Below the pieces are notes generated by a model. The model saw nothing but the letters and a program-made list of their open reading frames with translations. It was not told the origin of the DNA and did no database searches. The position numbers were made by a program, and so were the translations under genes. Source: Colwellia sp. (GTDB lineage Bacteria; Pseudomonadota; Gammaproteobacteria; Enterobacterales; Alteromonadaceae). From it: a DNA stretch of 64,000 nt. The stretch is taken from positions 186,001 to 250,000 of the forward strand of contig NZ_JABSPA010000004.1 in assembly GCF_013214175.1 (NCBI RefSeq). The letters are read 5' to 3'. Shown in pieces: positions 54,309 to 63,668 of this stretch (position 1 is the first letter of the stretch; the number at the start of each line of letters is the position of its first letter).

Positions 54309-56564
54309 ATGAAACGCTTCACTTTATCTAAGCTTGCACTAGCAACCTTAGTAGCAACAACCAGTCAAATAAGTTTTGCTGCAACAAACAATACTCCTGA
54401 TGAAAACGATATTGAAACGATTATCGTTACAGGTCAGAAAATTGTACGCTCATTACAAGAAACTAAAGAAAGTGTTTCTGTTATTACTAGCGATGCAATT
54501 GCACATATGCCGGTAGTGCAGTTTAGTGATTTACTCGATATTACCCCGAATGCTTTTACACTGGGCGGCGGTGAATCTTTTGGTCTACGTGGTATTTCTC
54601 AAAATTCAGCCTCAACTGGTGGTGGCGATGGTGCCTTAGGTACACTTTATATTGATAATGTTGCCTACACAGGTTATTCAACCCGTTTTAATCCAAAAGA
54701 TTTATGGGATGTTGAACAAGTTGAAATTTTACGAGGTCCGCAATCAACCAACGTTGGTCGTAACGCTTTAGTTGGTGCTATGGTAGTAAAAACCAAAAGC
54801 CCAGAGCTTGACCTTAATTATGCAAGCGTCAAACTAGAATTAGGAACTTTTGGTTCACAAACGGGCTCAGGCATGGCCAATATTGCCATTACTGATAATT
54901 CTGCTTTACGTATTTCGGCGCAAATGTATAAAACTGATGGTTACATCAATAACGTCACCTTAGATGATGATGAGTTTGATGCCCGTGAAAATACCAATAT
55001 TCGTGCTCAGTATTATGTTGAGTTTAATGAAGATTTTAATGCCAACTTAACTTTAGGTCATGCAAGCACTAAGCGTGGGCAAGACATTTATCGTGCCGAC
55101 TTACAGCCAGAAGATAGCTTTACCAGCAGCGCTAATATTGCTGCAAAAGAAGATTATGATGCAACAACTGGCTCGCTTGCGCTTGATTACCAAATTAGCC
55201 AACACTTTAACTTAACTGCTATTACTTCATTTCTTGATGGTGATTATTCACGTATAGACGATGATGATGAAGGCCCTGAAGGTGGTAATGCTTATCGAGG
55301 CCGTGAGGCTCAAGATAAAAACTGGGCACAAGAGCTACGTTTAACTTTCAATTCAGACAAGTTACAAGGTGTAGTTGGCTTGTATTATACCGAAGTGGAG
55401 TTAATTAACGATACCCGAGGTTTAATTAATATTTTACCTGCAGAGGTTGGTGTACCAGCGACTTTATTACCTTTTTATCCAAGCGTATTAGAAATTAATC
55501 GTCAAAATCCATTTGAACAACAAACGACTAACTATGCCTTTTTTACCGAGTGGGATTATAAATTATTTGATAATTTAACCTTATCTGCCGGTTTCCGTTA
55601 TGACAACGAATCACAAGACTCGCTCTCTAACTCGACGAATACTCTCGCTGTGGGTAGCGAGCTGCCAGATCCAGTAGAAGCTGGCCAGATGGCTGATTTT
55701 TTATTTCCGGGAGCTGATTTAGGTCCTGTTGTACAAGGTGGTGTTACTCAAGTAAATGCACTGTTAAGCTCGCAACTTAGCGCAACAAATTTTCCTGAAC
55801 GTAATGCAGAATATGATGCCTTTTTACCGCAAATAGGTGTTACTTATGACATAAACGAAGATATGTCGCTTAGTGCTTTTTATAAAAAAGGTTACCGTGC
55901 CGGGGGCGCTGAATTAACACTAGTAGGCGATCAAAATGAATATGCACCTGAGTATTTAGATAATTTTGAAATTGCCTACCGCTCAATGTGGTTACAGGGT
56001 GATCTTACTTTTAATGCCAATGCTTATTATGGCGATTGGACCGACCAACAAGTTACGCAATGTGATCCAAATAATGTTTTTGACTGTGTAACGGTTAATG
56101 CTGGTGAATCTGAAATATACGGTCTTGAAGCCGAGCTGCATTATAGTGTTTCTGATGATTTTAGTGTATTTGCAAGCACCGGTTATGCCCACAATGAATT
56201 CACTAAATTTTTTAGCCCAAGCGAAGGTGACCTTAGTGGCAAAGACTTTGTCTATTCACCTGACTTAACCGCTGCTATCGGTACTCGTGTTTACTTAACT
56301 GAGGCATTTTACCTAAGTGGTAATATAAATTATCAAGACAGTATGTGGGCTGATTTTAGCAATACCACTAAATTAAATGCTCGTACTCTGGTTAACTTAA
56401 AAGCCGGTTATGAAGGAGAGAGTTTTTCTATTGACGCCTATGTAACTAACCTCACAGACAAGTTTTACTTACAAATGAACTCTGCTGGTAATGGTGATAG
56501 CCGTTTTGTACGTGGTGGAGCACCTCGTCAAGTGGGCGTGTCTGTTACCTATCATTTTGAATAA
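54309..56564 (+). CDS. TonB-dependent outer-membrane receptor, probably iron/siderophore
   Basis: From ATG 54309 (AAAGG upstream) it has 751 residues: a signal peptide ending near ISFAA, a TonB box around DIETIIVTGQKI, a plug with SFGLRGISQNSAS and VEILRGPQSTNVGRNALVGAMVV, and a barrel ending VGVSVTYHFE. The Fur-like box and the PepSY-type gene remnant downstream point to iron-complex uptake, but the ligand is not readable. The receptor itself looks intact although its neighbours are decayed. Confidence 0.88.
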   Translation: MKRFTLSKLALATLVATTSQISFAATNNTPDENDIETIIVTGQKIVRSLQETKESVSVITSDAIAHMPVVQFSDLLDITPNAFTLGGGESFGLRGISQNSASTGGGDGALGTLYIDNVAYTGYSTRFNPKDLWDVEQVEILRGPQSTNVGRNALVGAMVVKTKSPELDLNYASVKLELGTFGSQTGSGMANIAITDNSALRISAQMYKTDGYINNVTLDDDEFDARENTNIRAQYYVEFNEDFNANLTLGHASTKRGQDIYRADLQPEDSFTSSANIAAKEDYDATTGSLALDYQISQHFNLTAITSFLDGDYSRIDDDDEGPEGGNAYRGREAQDKNWAQELRLTFNSDKLQGVVGLYYTEVELINDTRGLINILPAEVGVPATLLPFYPSVLEINRQNPFEQQTTNYAFFTEWDYKLFDNLTLSAGFRYDNESQDSLSNSTNTLAVGSELPDPVEAGQMADFLFPGADLGPVVQGGVTQVNALLSSQLSATNFPERNAEYDAFLPQIGVTYDINEDMSLSAFYKKGYRAGGAELTLVGDQNEYAPEYLDNFEIAYRSMWLQGDLTFNANAYYGDWTDQQVTQCDPNNVFDCVTVNAGESEIYGLEAELHYSVSDDFSVFASTGYAHNEFTKFFSPSEGDLSGKDFVYSPDLTAAIGTRVYLTEAFYLSGNINYQDSMWADFSNTTKLNARTLVNLKAGYEGESFSIDAYVTNLTDKFYLQMNSAGNGDSRFVRGGAPRQVGVSVTYHFE

Positions 56565-56610
56565 TAGCTAAGTTCGATAGCCCAAGCTATTAAGTTTAAG
56601 CTAGCGAGTG

Positions 56611-56640
56611 AATAAGACCCTATTAATTAGGGTCTTATTA
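56611..56640 (+). terminator. Terminator after the TonB receptor
   Basis: AATAAGACCCTA, loop TTAA-like centre, TAGGGTCTTATT; symmetric stem of about 12 bp. Confidence 0.75.
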
Positions 56641-56670
56641 TTTAGCCTAATTAACCTTTCGCAATGAATG

Positions 56671-56937
56671 ATACCAAGTTGATTAAGTTCTTTCCCACCC
56701 AGTGAGAATTAAAAGGCTTAGAGGCAAGGCATTGACTGAAGGTAATGGTTCCTCCCTTGTGCAAAATCAATAACGCCGCATGTAAGCCTTTTAAACTCAC
56801 CCTTTGGGAGCTTGCTCGATACCCATTAACGTCGTTAAGTTTATTTGATTTATAATGACTAAACCGAAAAAAACTTGCCTTGTTATTGAACATCGAGCAT
56901 AGCTCTGAGTTGGGAAGAAATTTAATTAAATTGGTAT
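56671..56937. repeat. Interspersed repeat, inverse copy of the 12597 family
   Basis: Starts ATACCAAGTTGATTAA and ends TTAATTAAATTGGTAT. GGCTTAGAGGCAAGGCATTG and an internal CCCTTTGGGAG region are the reverse complement of parts of the 12597-12937 repeat. It lies between the receptor terminator and the PepSY pseudogene. Confidence 0.75.
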
Positions 56938-56976
56938 AAACAAAGCAAAAAGTAAATAACGCCATGAATAGAATAC

Positions 56977-58150
56977 GTGAATAGAGCAAAATGGTTCAAA
57001 GTACACATTTGGGTGAGGTTTAAGTTCTCTATATTTATTTTTTTTGTTTTAATTACCGGCATCTTAGCAGTGTTGTCTCATTAAATTAACTGGCTAGAAA
57101 ATCCAGAAATCCGATTAGATACTTCAACCGTAGAGGGTTCAATTGTAAATGGTTCAGCAGTAGAAAGAGCCAATTGCTCAGCCATTTACCAACAAATAAA
57201 AACGCAACATCCCGATAAAAAACCCGTATATTCAAGCTCCTTTAGACCCATGGTTTAGCGCAGAAATAGTTTACTACAAAACTAAAAATAGCTTTCATCG
57301 TCATTTAATGCCACCAACAGAAATTGGCGTAGCTATTGTTAGTACTGTCGCAATACTGATGATAATTTTCTTGTTCACACGTTTGATTGTGTATCGACGA
57401 TGGTGGTAGGTTTTTTCAGAAAGCTAGCCGCAGCCACCGTAAATTTTTCTGGGCTGATATCCACCGTTTATTTGGCCTGTGGAGTTTATGGTTGGTATTG
57501 GTTATATCAATTACCGGTATCTGGTATTTAGTCGAATCCTTAGAGCTAAAAGCAAACTACCCTGAGCGCGGAAAAGTACTGTCTCAGCATATCCAACAAG
57601 ACCAGCGAAACCACGATGAAGTAACAATGCCGAGTTTGGCTGTAATTTAATACAATGCTCGCTACCACGAGACTACAATTTCCTAATCTTGAAATCACAA
57701 AAGTTTTCTTAGCCCTGATCAATGGCACCGGCGTAATATTTCAAGGGAGAGCGAGCACAAATTAGTACGCCCCCGCGCTAACAGGATCAGTTTTGATCTT
57801 ATTTCTGGTGAGCAATTAGTACTTAATCGTGGTGAAAGTTTATCAATTCATACAAGAATTTCATAAGCAACAGAATCGCTTAATTCCGGTACTTTGGTAC
57901 GTTTTCCGGTATTCCCTCAAAAATTATATATTTTATTTTTGGTCTTATTTTAAGCAACTTAGCTGTAACTGGTACTTACCTATACGGTATGAGAATAGCG
58001 AAAGTGAATAGAGAAGAAGCTAAACCACAAGCGAAATATTGGCGAGCTGCAAGTAAAAATATGCGCAGGGGAAAGTGGCTGTCGATGTTTTTTATTATGG
58101 TGTGTTTAGTGTTAACTATTGTTGTATTTAATGAAATACTTACACAATAA
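56977..58150 (+). pseudogene. Shredded PepSY-associated transmembrane protein gene
   Basis: Starting at GTG 56977 the frame reads VNRAKWFKVHIWVRFKFSIF and LITGILAVLSH, then a stop where the family has Glu, and INWLENPEIRLD continues in the same frame. Further pieces in shifted frames are YIQAPLDPWFSAEIVYYKTK and HLMPPTEIG, then HRKFFWADIHRLFGLWSLWLV and ITGIWYLVESL. The 3' end encodes NLAVTGTYLYGMRIAK and RRGKWLSMFF and ends at 58150. PepSY-TM proteins accompany TonB iron receptors, so the gene once belonged with the receptor at 54309. Several frameshifts and stops make it non-functional. Confidence 0.85.
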
Positions 58151-58297
58151 TATTGTTATTGATTCGCCGATGCTAAAAACTATGACCTGTGTATTACAGA
58201 GTTAACATATAAAATATGTACTAAGATTTGAAACGAAAGCAATAATACCAAGCAACAAGCCAGCGTTATTACTCGGTATTAATTTATGACATTTGAA

Positions 58298-58378
58298 TTA
58301 GTCTTCTACTCTTACGCCCCAAACATCATGTTCATCAGCATGAATAATTTGTACCCAAATTTGATCGTCAGGCTTGGC
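58298..58378 (-). pseudogene. Short 3' fragment of a rimO-like gene
   Basis: The minus strand encodes [20 protein letters not shown] and GVRVED followed by a stop, near-identical to the C-terminal TRAM end of the intact RimO encoded at 59249. A stop lies immediately upstream in frame, so only about 26 codons remain. Confidence 0.85.
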
Positions 58379-58434
58379 TTAGAAATAAAAGGACTCGATT
58401 AAAAACTTGAGCCATTTTATTAGGAAAATAAGTA

Positions 58435-59121
58435 CTAAAAATATAAACGTAAGACGGTTTCAGCCACACAAGCTAAGCGTTTACTGTTTTCAACTTCAAT
58501 ACTTACTTCATTAACAACTTCGATACTACGCTTCATAGGCACTAAGTTAACAAGTTTAATACTGGCCCTAACACGTGTACCCGCTTTAACCGGATATGGA
58601 AAGCGTACTTGATTCAAGCCAAAATTAATAACCATCTTGGCTTCAGGATAAGGGTTATTATCTAAATCAACTGAATTAGTTAATTTAGGGATTAATGATA
58701 AGGTTAAAAATCCGTGTGCTATGGTCGCTTTAAAGGGCGACTCTTTCGCTGCACGTATAGGGTCTGTATGAATCCATTGTTTGTCACCTGTGACCTCTGC
58801 AAATTGATCAATACACTCTTGCTCTACCGCGTGCCATTCGCCGACAAAGGTTACTGTATCCATTTTTTCAAGCAGGCTTTTGTAGGTTTTTTCTGCCTCA
58901 GGTACTTGTATCAATACCTTTTCGGTTTTACTTTCTTCAGCATCAACAGGGCTAAATTGAGAGAACCAGGGGTTATTTAGCGTATTTCGAAACGGCATGG
59001 TGATTTTGTTATTGAATAAATTTGATAAATTCTTAAATTTAGGCTCTAACTTGGCGATAAACTGATCGTTTTGGTGTTGTAAATTTCTTCTTTTTTCTCT
59101 AATAAACTCTATAACGTTCAT
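58435..59121 (-). CDS. MaoC-like (R)-hydratase-family protein
   Basis: The 228-residue protein has an N-terminal charged helical extension (about 1-85) and a MaoC hot-dog domain at about 90-228, with the hydratase motif FAEVTGDKQWIHTDP (D113, H118) and ATIAHGFLTLSL. The catalytic Asp-His pair is present, so enoyl-CoA/acyl hydratase activity is likely, but the substrate is unknown. The extension is longer than in simple PhaJ enzymes. It follows rimO in the same direction after 127 bases. Confidence 0.8.
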   Translation of the reverse strand: MNVIEFIREKRRNLQHQNDQFIAKLEPKFKNLSNLFNNKITMPFRNTLNNPWFSQFSPVDAEESKTEKVLIQVPEAEKTYKSLLEKMDTVTFVGEWHAVEQECIDQFAEVTGDKQWIHTDPIRAAKESPFKATIAHGFLTLSLIPKLTNSVDLDNNPYPEAKMVINFGLNQVRFPYPVKAGTRVRASIKLVNLVPMKRSIEVVNEVSIEVENSKRLACVAETVLRLYF

Positions 59122-59248
59122 ATAGCAGCCTTATCTAAATCCATTTCGTGAGCATTTTAAGTACAATTGAAACTATTAAATTTATAGCTTTAATAAATTT
59201 AATAGTTAGGCTTAAGCTGAGTAGCTAAGCCTTTCTAAATGACTAAAG

Positions 59249-60727
59249 CTAAACCTCTTCATCTTCGACGCGAACGCCCCAAATATCATGTTCATCTGCA
59301 TGAATAATTTGTACCCAAATTAGATCGCCCGGCTTAGCATCAAAATCATCCGACAAATACACTTTGCCATCAACTTCTGGTGCATCCATATAAGAGCGTC
59401 CTACAATACCAAGATCATTAACTTCATCAACAAGAATGAGATATTCTTGACCAATGCGTGCTTGTAATTTATCCGCGCTGATTTTCGCTTGTACTGTCAT
59501 AAAGCGCTGTAATCTATCTTCCATTACCTCAGGAGAAACATGGTCAGGTAGAGCATTAGCAGTAGCACCTTCAACAGGTGAGTATTTAAAACAGCCAACA
59601 CGGTCTAATTGTGCTTCTTCTAAAAAATCTAATAACTCTTCAAATTCTTCTTCTGTTTCACCCGGAAAACCGACGATAAACGTTGAACGTATCACTAATT
59701 CAGGACAAATTTCACGCCATTTAGCAATGCGCTCTAATACTCGGTCTGAGCTACCAGGACGTTTCATTAATTTTAAGATGCGTTTATTAGCATGCTGAAA
59801 TGGGATATCTAAATAAGGCAGTATTTTACCATCACGCATTAATGGAATAATTTTATCAACATGTGGATAAGGGTAAACATAATGTAAACGTATCCAAACG
59901 CCCTGCTTCGCTAATTCTTCACATAACTGCTGCATGTGAGTTTTAACAGGCATACCGTCCCAAAAATCTGTTTTATGTTTAACATCAACGCCATAAGCAG
60001 AAGTATCTTGAGAAATAACTAACAATTCTTTAACACCAGAATCAACTAAGCGTTTCGCTTCCCCTAATACATCGCCAACAGGACGAGAATCTAAATCGCC
60101 ACGCATTGACGGAATAATACAGAACGTACAACGATGATTACAGCCTTCCGATATTTTTAAGTAAGCATAATGCTTAGGAGTAAGCTTCACCCCTTGTGGA
60201 GGCACTAAATCTATAAATGGGTTATGTACTGGTTTAGCTACATGTTTATGCACTTGTGTTAATACTTCATCATAAGCGTGTGGGCCAGTAACACCTAATA
60301 CATTGGGGTGAAGTTCGATAATCTCATCTTTTTTAACACCTAAACAACCGGTTACCAACACTTTGCCATTTGCGGCTAATGCTTCACCGATAGTATCTAA
60401 AGATTCTTGTACTGCCGAATCAATAAAACCACAGGTATTTACAATCACTAACTCAGCATCATCGTAGCTATTAGTAACATCGTAACCTTCAGTACGTAAC
60501 TGAGTTAGGATGCGCTCACTATCAACCAAATTTTTGGGGCAGCCTAGTGAAACAAAACCGATTTTCGCACCTTTGCCTTCACTGTTAGTGTTTATTTCTT
60601 GCTCTGCTATCACTTTGACAGGTGTTTCAAGGGTTGTGGTTACTTTAGCAATGTTATTGCTTGCCTTAGAAGTTTCTTTAGTAACTGTTTTTTCTGGGCT
60701 TTGTGGATCAAATTGTTCTACGGACAT
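59249..60727 (-). CDS. rimO: Ribosomal protein S12 methylthiotransferase
   Basis: Radical-SAM enzyme that adds a methylthio group to an aspartate of ribosomal protein S12. The 492 residues hold the N-terminal cluster cysteines C63 ([18 protein letters not shown]), C99 and C128. The radical-SAM C196-x3-C200-x2-C203 is in [13 protein letters not shown], and a TRAM domain ends GVRVEDEEV. An N-terminal extension of about 50 residues of low complexity (Thr/Lys/Glu rich) is absent from E. coli RimO; internal starts are possible but none has a clear Shine-Dalgarno. Two partial relatives lie downstream. Confidence 0.95.
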   Translation of the reverse strand: MSVEQFDPQSPEKTVTKETSKASNNIAKVTTTLETPVKVIAEQEINTNSEGKGAKIGFVSLGCPKNLVDSERILTQLRTEGYDVTNSYDDAELVIVNTCGFIDSAVQESLDTIGEALAANGKVLVTGCLGVKKDEIIELHPNVLGVTGPHAYDEVLTQVHKHVAKPVHNPFIDLVPPQGVKLTPKHYAYLKISEGCNHRCTFCIIPSMRGDLDSRPVGDVLGEAKRLVDSGVKELLVISQDTSAYGVDVKHKTDFWDGMPVKTHMQQLCEELAKQGVWIRLHYVYPYPHVDKIIPLMRDGKILPYLDIPFQHANKRILKLMKRPGSSDRVLERIAKWREICPELVIRSTFIVGFPGETEEEFEELLDFLEEAQLDRVGCFKYSPVEGATANALPDHVSPEVMEDRLQRFMTVQAKISADKLQARIGQEYLILVDEVNDLGIVGRSYMDAPEVDGKVYLSDDFDAKPGDLIWVQIIHADEHDIWGVRVEDEEV

Positions 60728-60934
60728 ATTCTGCTCTACTACTTTAACATCTCTAAAAAGAGCAATTAAAGCTAAATAAGTGATGGTTTAGTTATCGTTA
60801 TTACAAACTGAGGACGTTTAATAAGATAGCGTTTAATGCGCGAGATTATACAGCAATGCTGAATTGTGTGGTAGTTATTGCACAGGTAAAATAATTACTG
60901 CAAATATAATGACTTACGATTGTGTGAGTGTCCG

Positions 60935-60945
60935 ATTACTTTACA
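60935..60945 (+). promoter_or_regulatory. Upstream motif of the first PEP-CTERM gene
   Basis: ATTACTTTACA, preceded by GTCCG and followed at the same offset by TTAAATAA. The identical 11-mer occurs at 62442-62452. The distance to the -24 element is 62 intervening bases in both copies. It is a candidate activator binding site. The remaining gap 60728-60934 holds nothing I can name. Confidence 0.6.
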
Positions 60946-61007
60946 GTCATTAGTTAAATAACTTTAAAAAAAATTCATACCCTTGATATTATTATGTATT
61001 TATTTTT

Positions 61008-61022
61008 TGGCGCAATAAATGC
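61008..61022 (+). promoter_or_regulatory. Sigma-54-type promoter of the first PEP-CTERM gene
   Basis: TGGCGCAATAAATGC has the invariant -24 GG and -12 GC with canonical spacing (TGGC at 61008, TGC ending 61022). The gene start is 65 bases downstream of the -12 element. Confidence 0.65.
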
Positions 61023-61087
61023 TTATGGAGGGTAACAATAATTACAATGCAGCTCTTTTTTGAGAATGTATTAATAAGGAAGTAAAT

Positions 61088-61684
61088 ATGAACTCGAAAA
61101 TGTTAAAAGGCGCTTTTGCTGGTTTAGTTTTATCTATTAGTGGTTTTGCCAATGCGGGATTGATTGAAATAGATTTTGATAATTTATCGTCAGGTACAAT
61201 TGTTGGGGCTAATTACATTAGTCAGGGTGTGGAATTTGTTGATGCAACTATTGTTTCAATAGGCCTTCCGGGAATGTCAGCTCCGAATGGCATTAATAGA
61301 TTAGGTGATTATCAATTTTTCCAAGATAACCCAATTGTAGCCATATTTAGCGATTTAATTTCTTCAGTTAGCCTTACAGGTTATGACGTTGGTGCTAATG
61401 GATTTATTATGAAAGCATTTGATGCACAAGTTGGTGGCAACCTTTTGCAAAGTATATCTTTTGTAGGTCCAGGAGTAGGGGTTGGAACTAATCATTTATT
61501 AACATTGGACGTTGGCGGAATAAGACGAGTTGAGTTTTCTCAAATATCATCAGTGTCGGGAGATGGGGTTGTTTTCGATAACTTTAGCTTCACTACTAAA
61601 GCAATTCCAGAACCAACAACTATTGCCATCTTCGCGCTAGGGATTATGGGTTTAGCTGCACGACGATTCAATGCTAGTAAATAA
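61088..61684 (+). CDS. PEP-CTERM sorting-signal protein
   Basis: The 198-residue exported protein has a signal peptide ending near ANAGL and a beta-rich middle (ISQGVEFVDATIV, VVFDNFSF) typical of secreted PEP-CTERM proteins. The C-terminal sorting signal is PEPTT at 174-178, a hydrophobic helix and RRFNASK. Exosortase should cut at PEP and hand the protein to the cell surface; no exosortase gene is in the window. The leader and tail are nearly identical to the gene at 62599, but the middle is unrelated. Ribosome site AAGGAAG. A terminator follows. Confidence 0.87.
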   Translation: MNSKMLKGAFAGLVLSISGFANAGLIEIDFDNLSSGTIVGANYISQGVEFVDATIVSIGLPGMSAPNGINRLGDYQFFQDNPIVAIFSDLISSVSLTGYDVGANGFIMKAFDAQVGGNLLQSISFVGPGVGVGTNHLLTLDVGGIRRVEFSQISSVSGDGVVFDNFSFTTKAIPEPTTIAIFALGIMGLAARRFNASK

Positions 61685-61738
61685 AAAGCAGTAAGCTAAC
61701 CTGTTTACTGAATTATTTATTAAAAATAAACAGATCAT

Positions 61739-61769
61739 AAAGCACCTCTCGCAAGTTTGGTGCTTTTTT
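61739..61769 (+). terminator. Terminator after the first PEP-CTERM gene
   Basis: AAAGCACC, a 12-base loop, GGTGCTTT and a T-run. An identical copy lies at 63181. Confidence 0.8.
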
Positions 61770-61874
61770 ATTGTTTTAATTTACCACTTAAAATCTAACG
61801 ATTACTCAAACCAGTGACTAAAAAATTGAGCTTGAATCAACGAGCTTCAGTAAATATTACCCTTTTGTCGGTAT

Positions 61875-62226
61875 TTATAACGCAGCAATGATGGTAACTT
61901 CCACTAACACTATATCTCGCGCCATAGTTGATTGCACACATGAACGTGCTGGGGCACAACCTTCCGGTAACCAGGCATTCCATAGCTCATTGAATAAAGG
62001 TACATCTTTGTTATCTTTAACATGAATAAGCGCTGATAATATTTTTGAGTTATCACTGCCCGCTTCTGCTAAGTACTCATCTATACGTGAAAAACTGACT
62101 TGGTTTACTCTGCCATATTTTGTGTCACATCAGGGCTACTTGCCCACATAAATACACAGTATCGTTATGAATGACAATACTGCTAACTTTTTCGATATTA
62201 CGTTTACGAATGATGGTGATGAATTG
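61875..62226 (-). pseudogene. Frameshifted RidA-family (YjgF/TdcF) gene, copy 1
   Basis: Read on the minus strand: TIIRKRNIEKVSSIVIHNDT and VYLCGQVA in one frame, DVTQNMAE in a second, then FSRIDEYLAEAGSDNSKILS, LIHVKDNKDVPLFNELWNAW and CAPARSCVQSTMARDIVLVE in a third, ending IIAAL and a stop. The pieces follow RidA order, including the substrate Arg (PARSCV), so this is an inactivated deaminase-family gene. No start ATG is evident. The copy at 63317 carries the same lesions. Confidence 0.85.
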
Positions 62227-62441
62227 ACTACTATAAAATTTAAATTAATGATGACAATTAAAGGTTATAGGCATTGTATTGATAGGAGAAATAAAAATCG
62301 AGTAAGTGAAGTTTAATTCCATTTTGGATGACAAAATGAAAAGTATTTTAGTAGTGAAATTTATTAGGCTTTAGCTATAAATAGCCAAGCGGTTTGTTGA
62401 ACTATTGGAAGTAAGCCTATTTATCATCATACTTATGTCTA

Positions 62442-62452
62442 ATTACTTTACA
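62442..62452 (+). promoter_or_regulatory. Upstream motif of the second PEP-CTERM gene
   Basis: ATTACTTTACA, preceded by GTCTA, with TTAAATAA at the same downstream offset as in the first copy and 62 bases to the -24 element. Confidence 0.6.
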
Positions 62453-62514
62453 CTTTTGAATTAAATAAAAAACCAAAGTCACTATCTATTTGGAACAAAA
62501 GGATATTTATTCTT

Positions 62515-62529
62515 TGGCATAATTGATGC
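62515..62529 (+). promoter_or_regulatory. Sigma-54-type promoter of the second PEP-CTERM gene
   Basis: TGGCATAATTGATGC: -24 TGGCA and -12 TGC with canonical spacing, 69 bases upstream of the start codon. Confidence 0.65.
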
Positions 62530-62598
62530 GTAACAAACCAAGTACCGAAAGATTAAAGACCACAATGTTTATTAGAAAATAATACTGAGGAATTTAAT

Positions 62599-63102
62599 AT
62601 GAATATAAAAATGTTAAAAGCGGCTGCTACTGGGTTAGTTTTATCTGTTAGTAGTTTGGCCAATGCAGGGCTGATTATTATGGATGAAGATACTGAGTAT
62701 ATTGGTTTATTAACTGACTGGGGCAGCGGCTTAAATTTTGTTAATGATCAATGGCAATGGAATGTATCAACAGATTCTGTTTTGTCTTTGGTCTCTATTC
62801 AAGATAACTATACCCCAGGTGATGAATTCGCCTTATATGTGGACAACTCTTTGTATGCCTGGGATTCAATCACTTCTGTAGGTAGTTACTTTAAAGGGAG
62901 TTCAACTGACATATTTTTAAGTCAAGGAGTGCATACTTTAACGTTTAAACTTACCGCTTCCTGTTGTGAATCTGGTGGAACAAATTATATTAATTTTTCA
63001 AGCTTAGTTGCTGTTGAAAAAGTACCAGAGCCAACTACCCTTGCCATCTTCGCCTTAGGACTTATGGGTTTAGTCTCTCGACGATTCAATGCTAGTAAGT
63101 AA
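62599..63102 (+). CDS. PEP-CTERM sorting-signal protein
   Basis: The 167-residue protein has a leader (ends near ANAGL) and tail (PEPTT at 143-147, hydrophobic helix, RRFNASK) almost identical to the protein at 61088. The middle is unrelated, with a beta-sandwich look (FALYVDNSLYAWDSI, GVHTLTFKLTASCC). The CC pair near residue 122 and single cysteines are absent from the first protein. Predicted to be exported and anchored or released by exosortase. GAGG upstream gives the ribosome site. Confidence 0.86.
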   Translation: MNIKMLKAAATGLVLSVSSLANAGLIIMDEDTEYIGLLTDWGSGLNFVNDQWQWNVSTDSVLSLVSIQDNYTPGDEFALYVDNSLYAWDSITSVGSYFKGSSTDIFLSQGVHTLTFKLTASCCESGGTNYINFSSLVAVEKVPEPTTLAIFALGLMGLVSRRFNASK

Positions 63103-63180
63103 AAAGTAGTAAGCTGAACTAATTAATTAACTATTTACTGATCTATTTTTTTAAAATAAACAGATCAGTAAATAGATCAG

Positions 63181-63211
63181 AAAGCACCTCTCGCAAGTTT
63201 GGTGCTTTTTT
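63181..63211 (+). terminator. Terminator after the second PEP-CTERM gene
   Basis: Same AAAGCACC/GGTGCTTT hairpin as at 61739. Confidence 0.8.
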
Positions 63212-63316
63212 ATTGTCTTAATTTACCACTTAAAATCTAACTATTGCTCAAACCAGTGACTAAAAAATTGAGCTTGAATCAACGAGCTTCAGTAAATATT
63301 ACCCTTTTATCGGTAT

Positions 63317-63668
63317 TTATAACGCAGCAATGATGGTAACTTCCACTAACACTACATCTCGCGCCATAGTTGATTGCACACATGAACGTGCTGGGGCACA
63401 ACCTTCCGGTAACCAGGCATTCCATAGCTCATTGAATAAAGGTACATCTTTGTTATCTTTAACATGAATAAGCGCTGATAATATTTTTGAGTTATCACTG
63501 CCCGCTTCTGCTAAGTACTCATCTATACGTGAAAAACTGACTTGGTTTACTCTGCCATATTTTGTGTCACATCAGGGCTACTTGCCCACATAAATACACA
63601 GTATCGTTATGAATGACAATACTGCTAACTTTTTCGCTATTACGTTTACGAATGATGGTGATGAATTG
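63317..63668 (-). pseudogene. Frameshifted RidA-family gene, copy 2
   Basis: Same disrupted reading as at 61875-62226, including both frameshifts; the substitutions between the copies do not restore the frame. Confidence 0.85.

Larger units (their letters stand above)
61739..62342. repeat. 604-bp direct repeat, copy 1
   Basis: Aligns without gaps to 63181-63784 at an offset of 1442; I count about ten substitutions by eye. It contains the terminator and the dead ridA-like gene. Confidence 0.95.

Noticed and set aside
56651..56989. Minus-strand open frame of 112 codons
   Set aside because: It lies inside the interspersed repeat and extends into the PepSY pseudogene; no protein family match is apparent.
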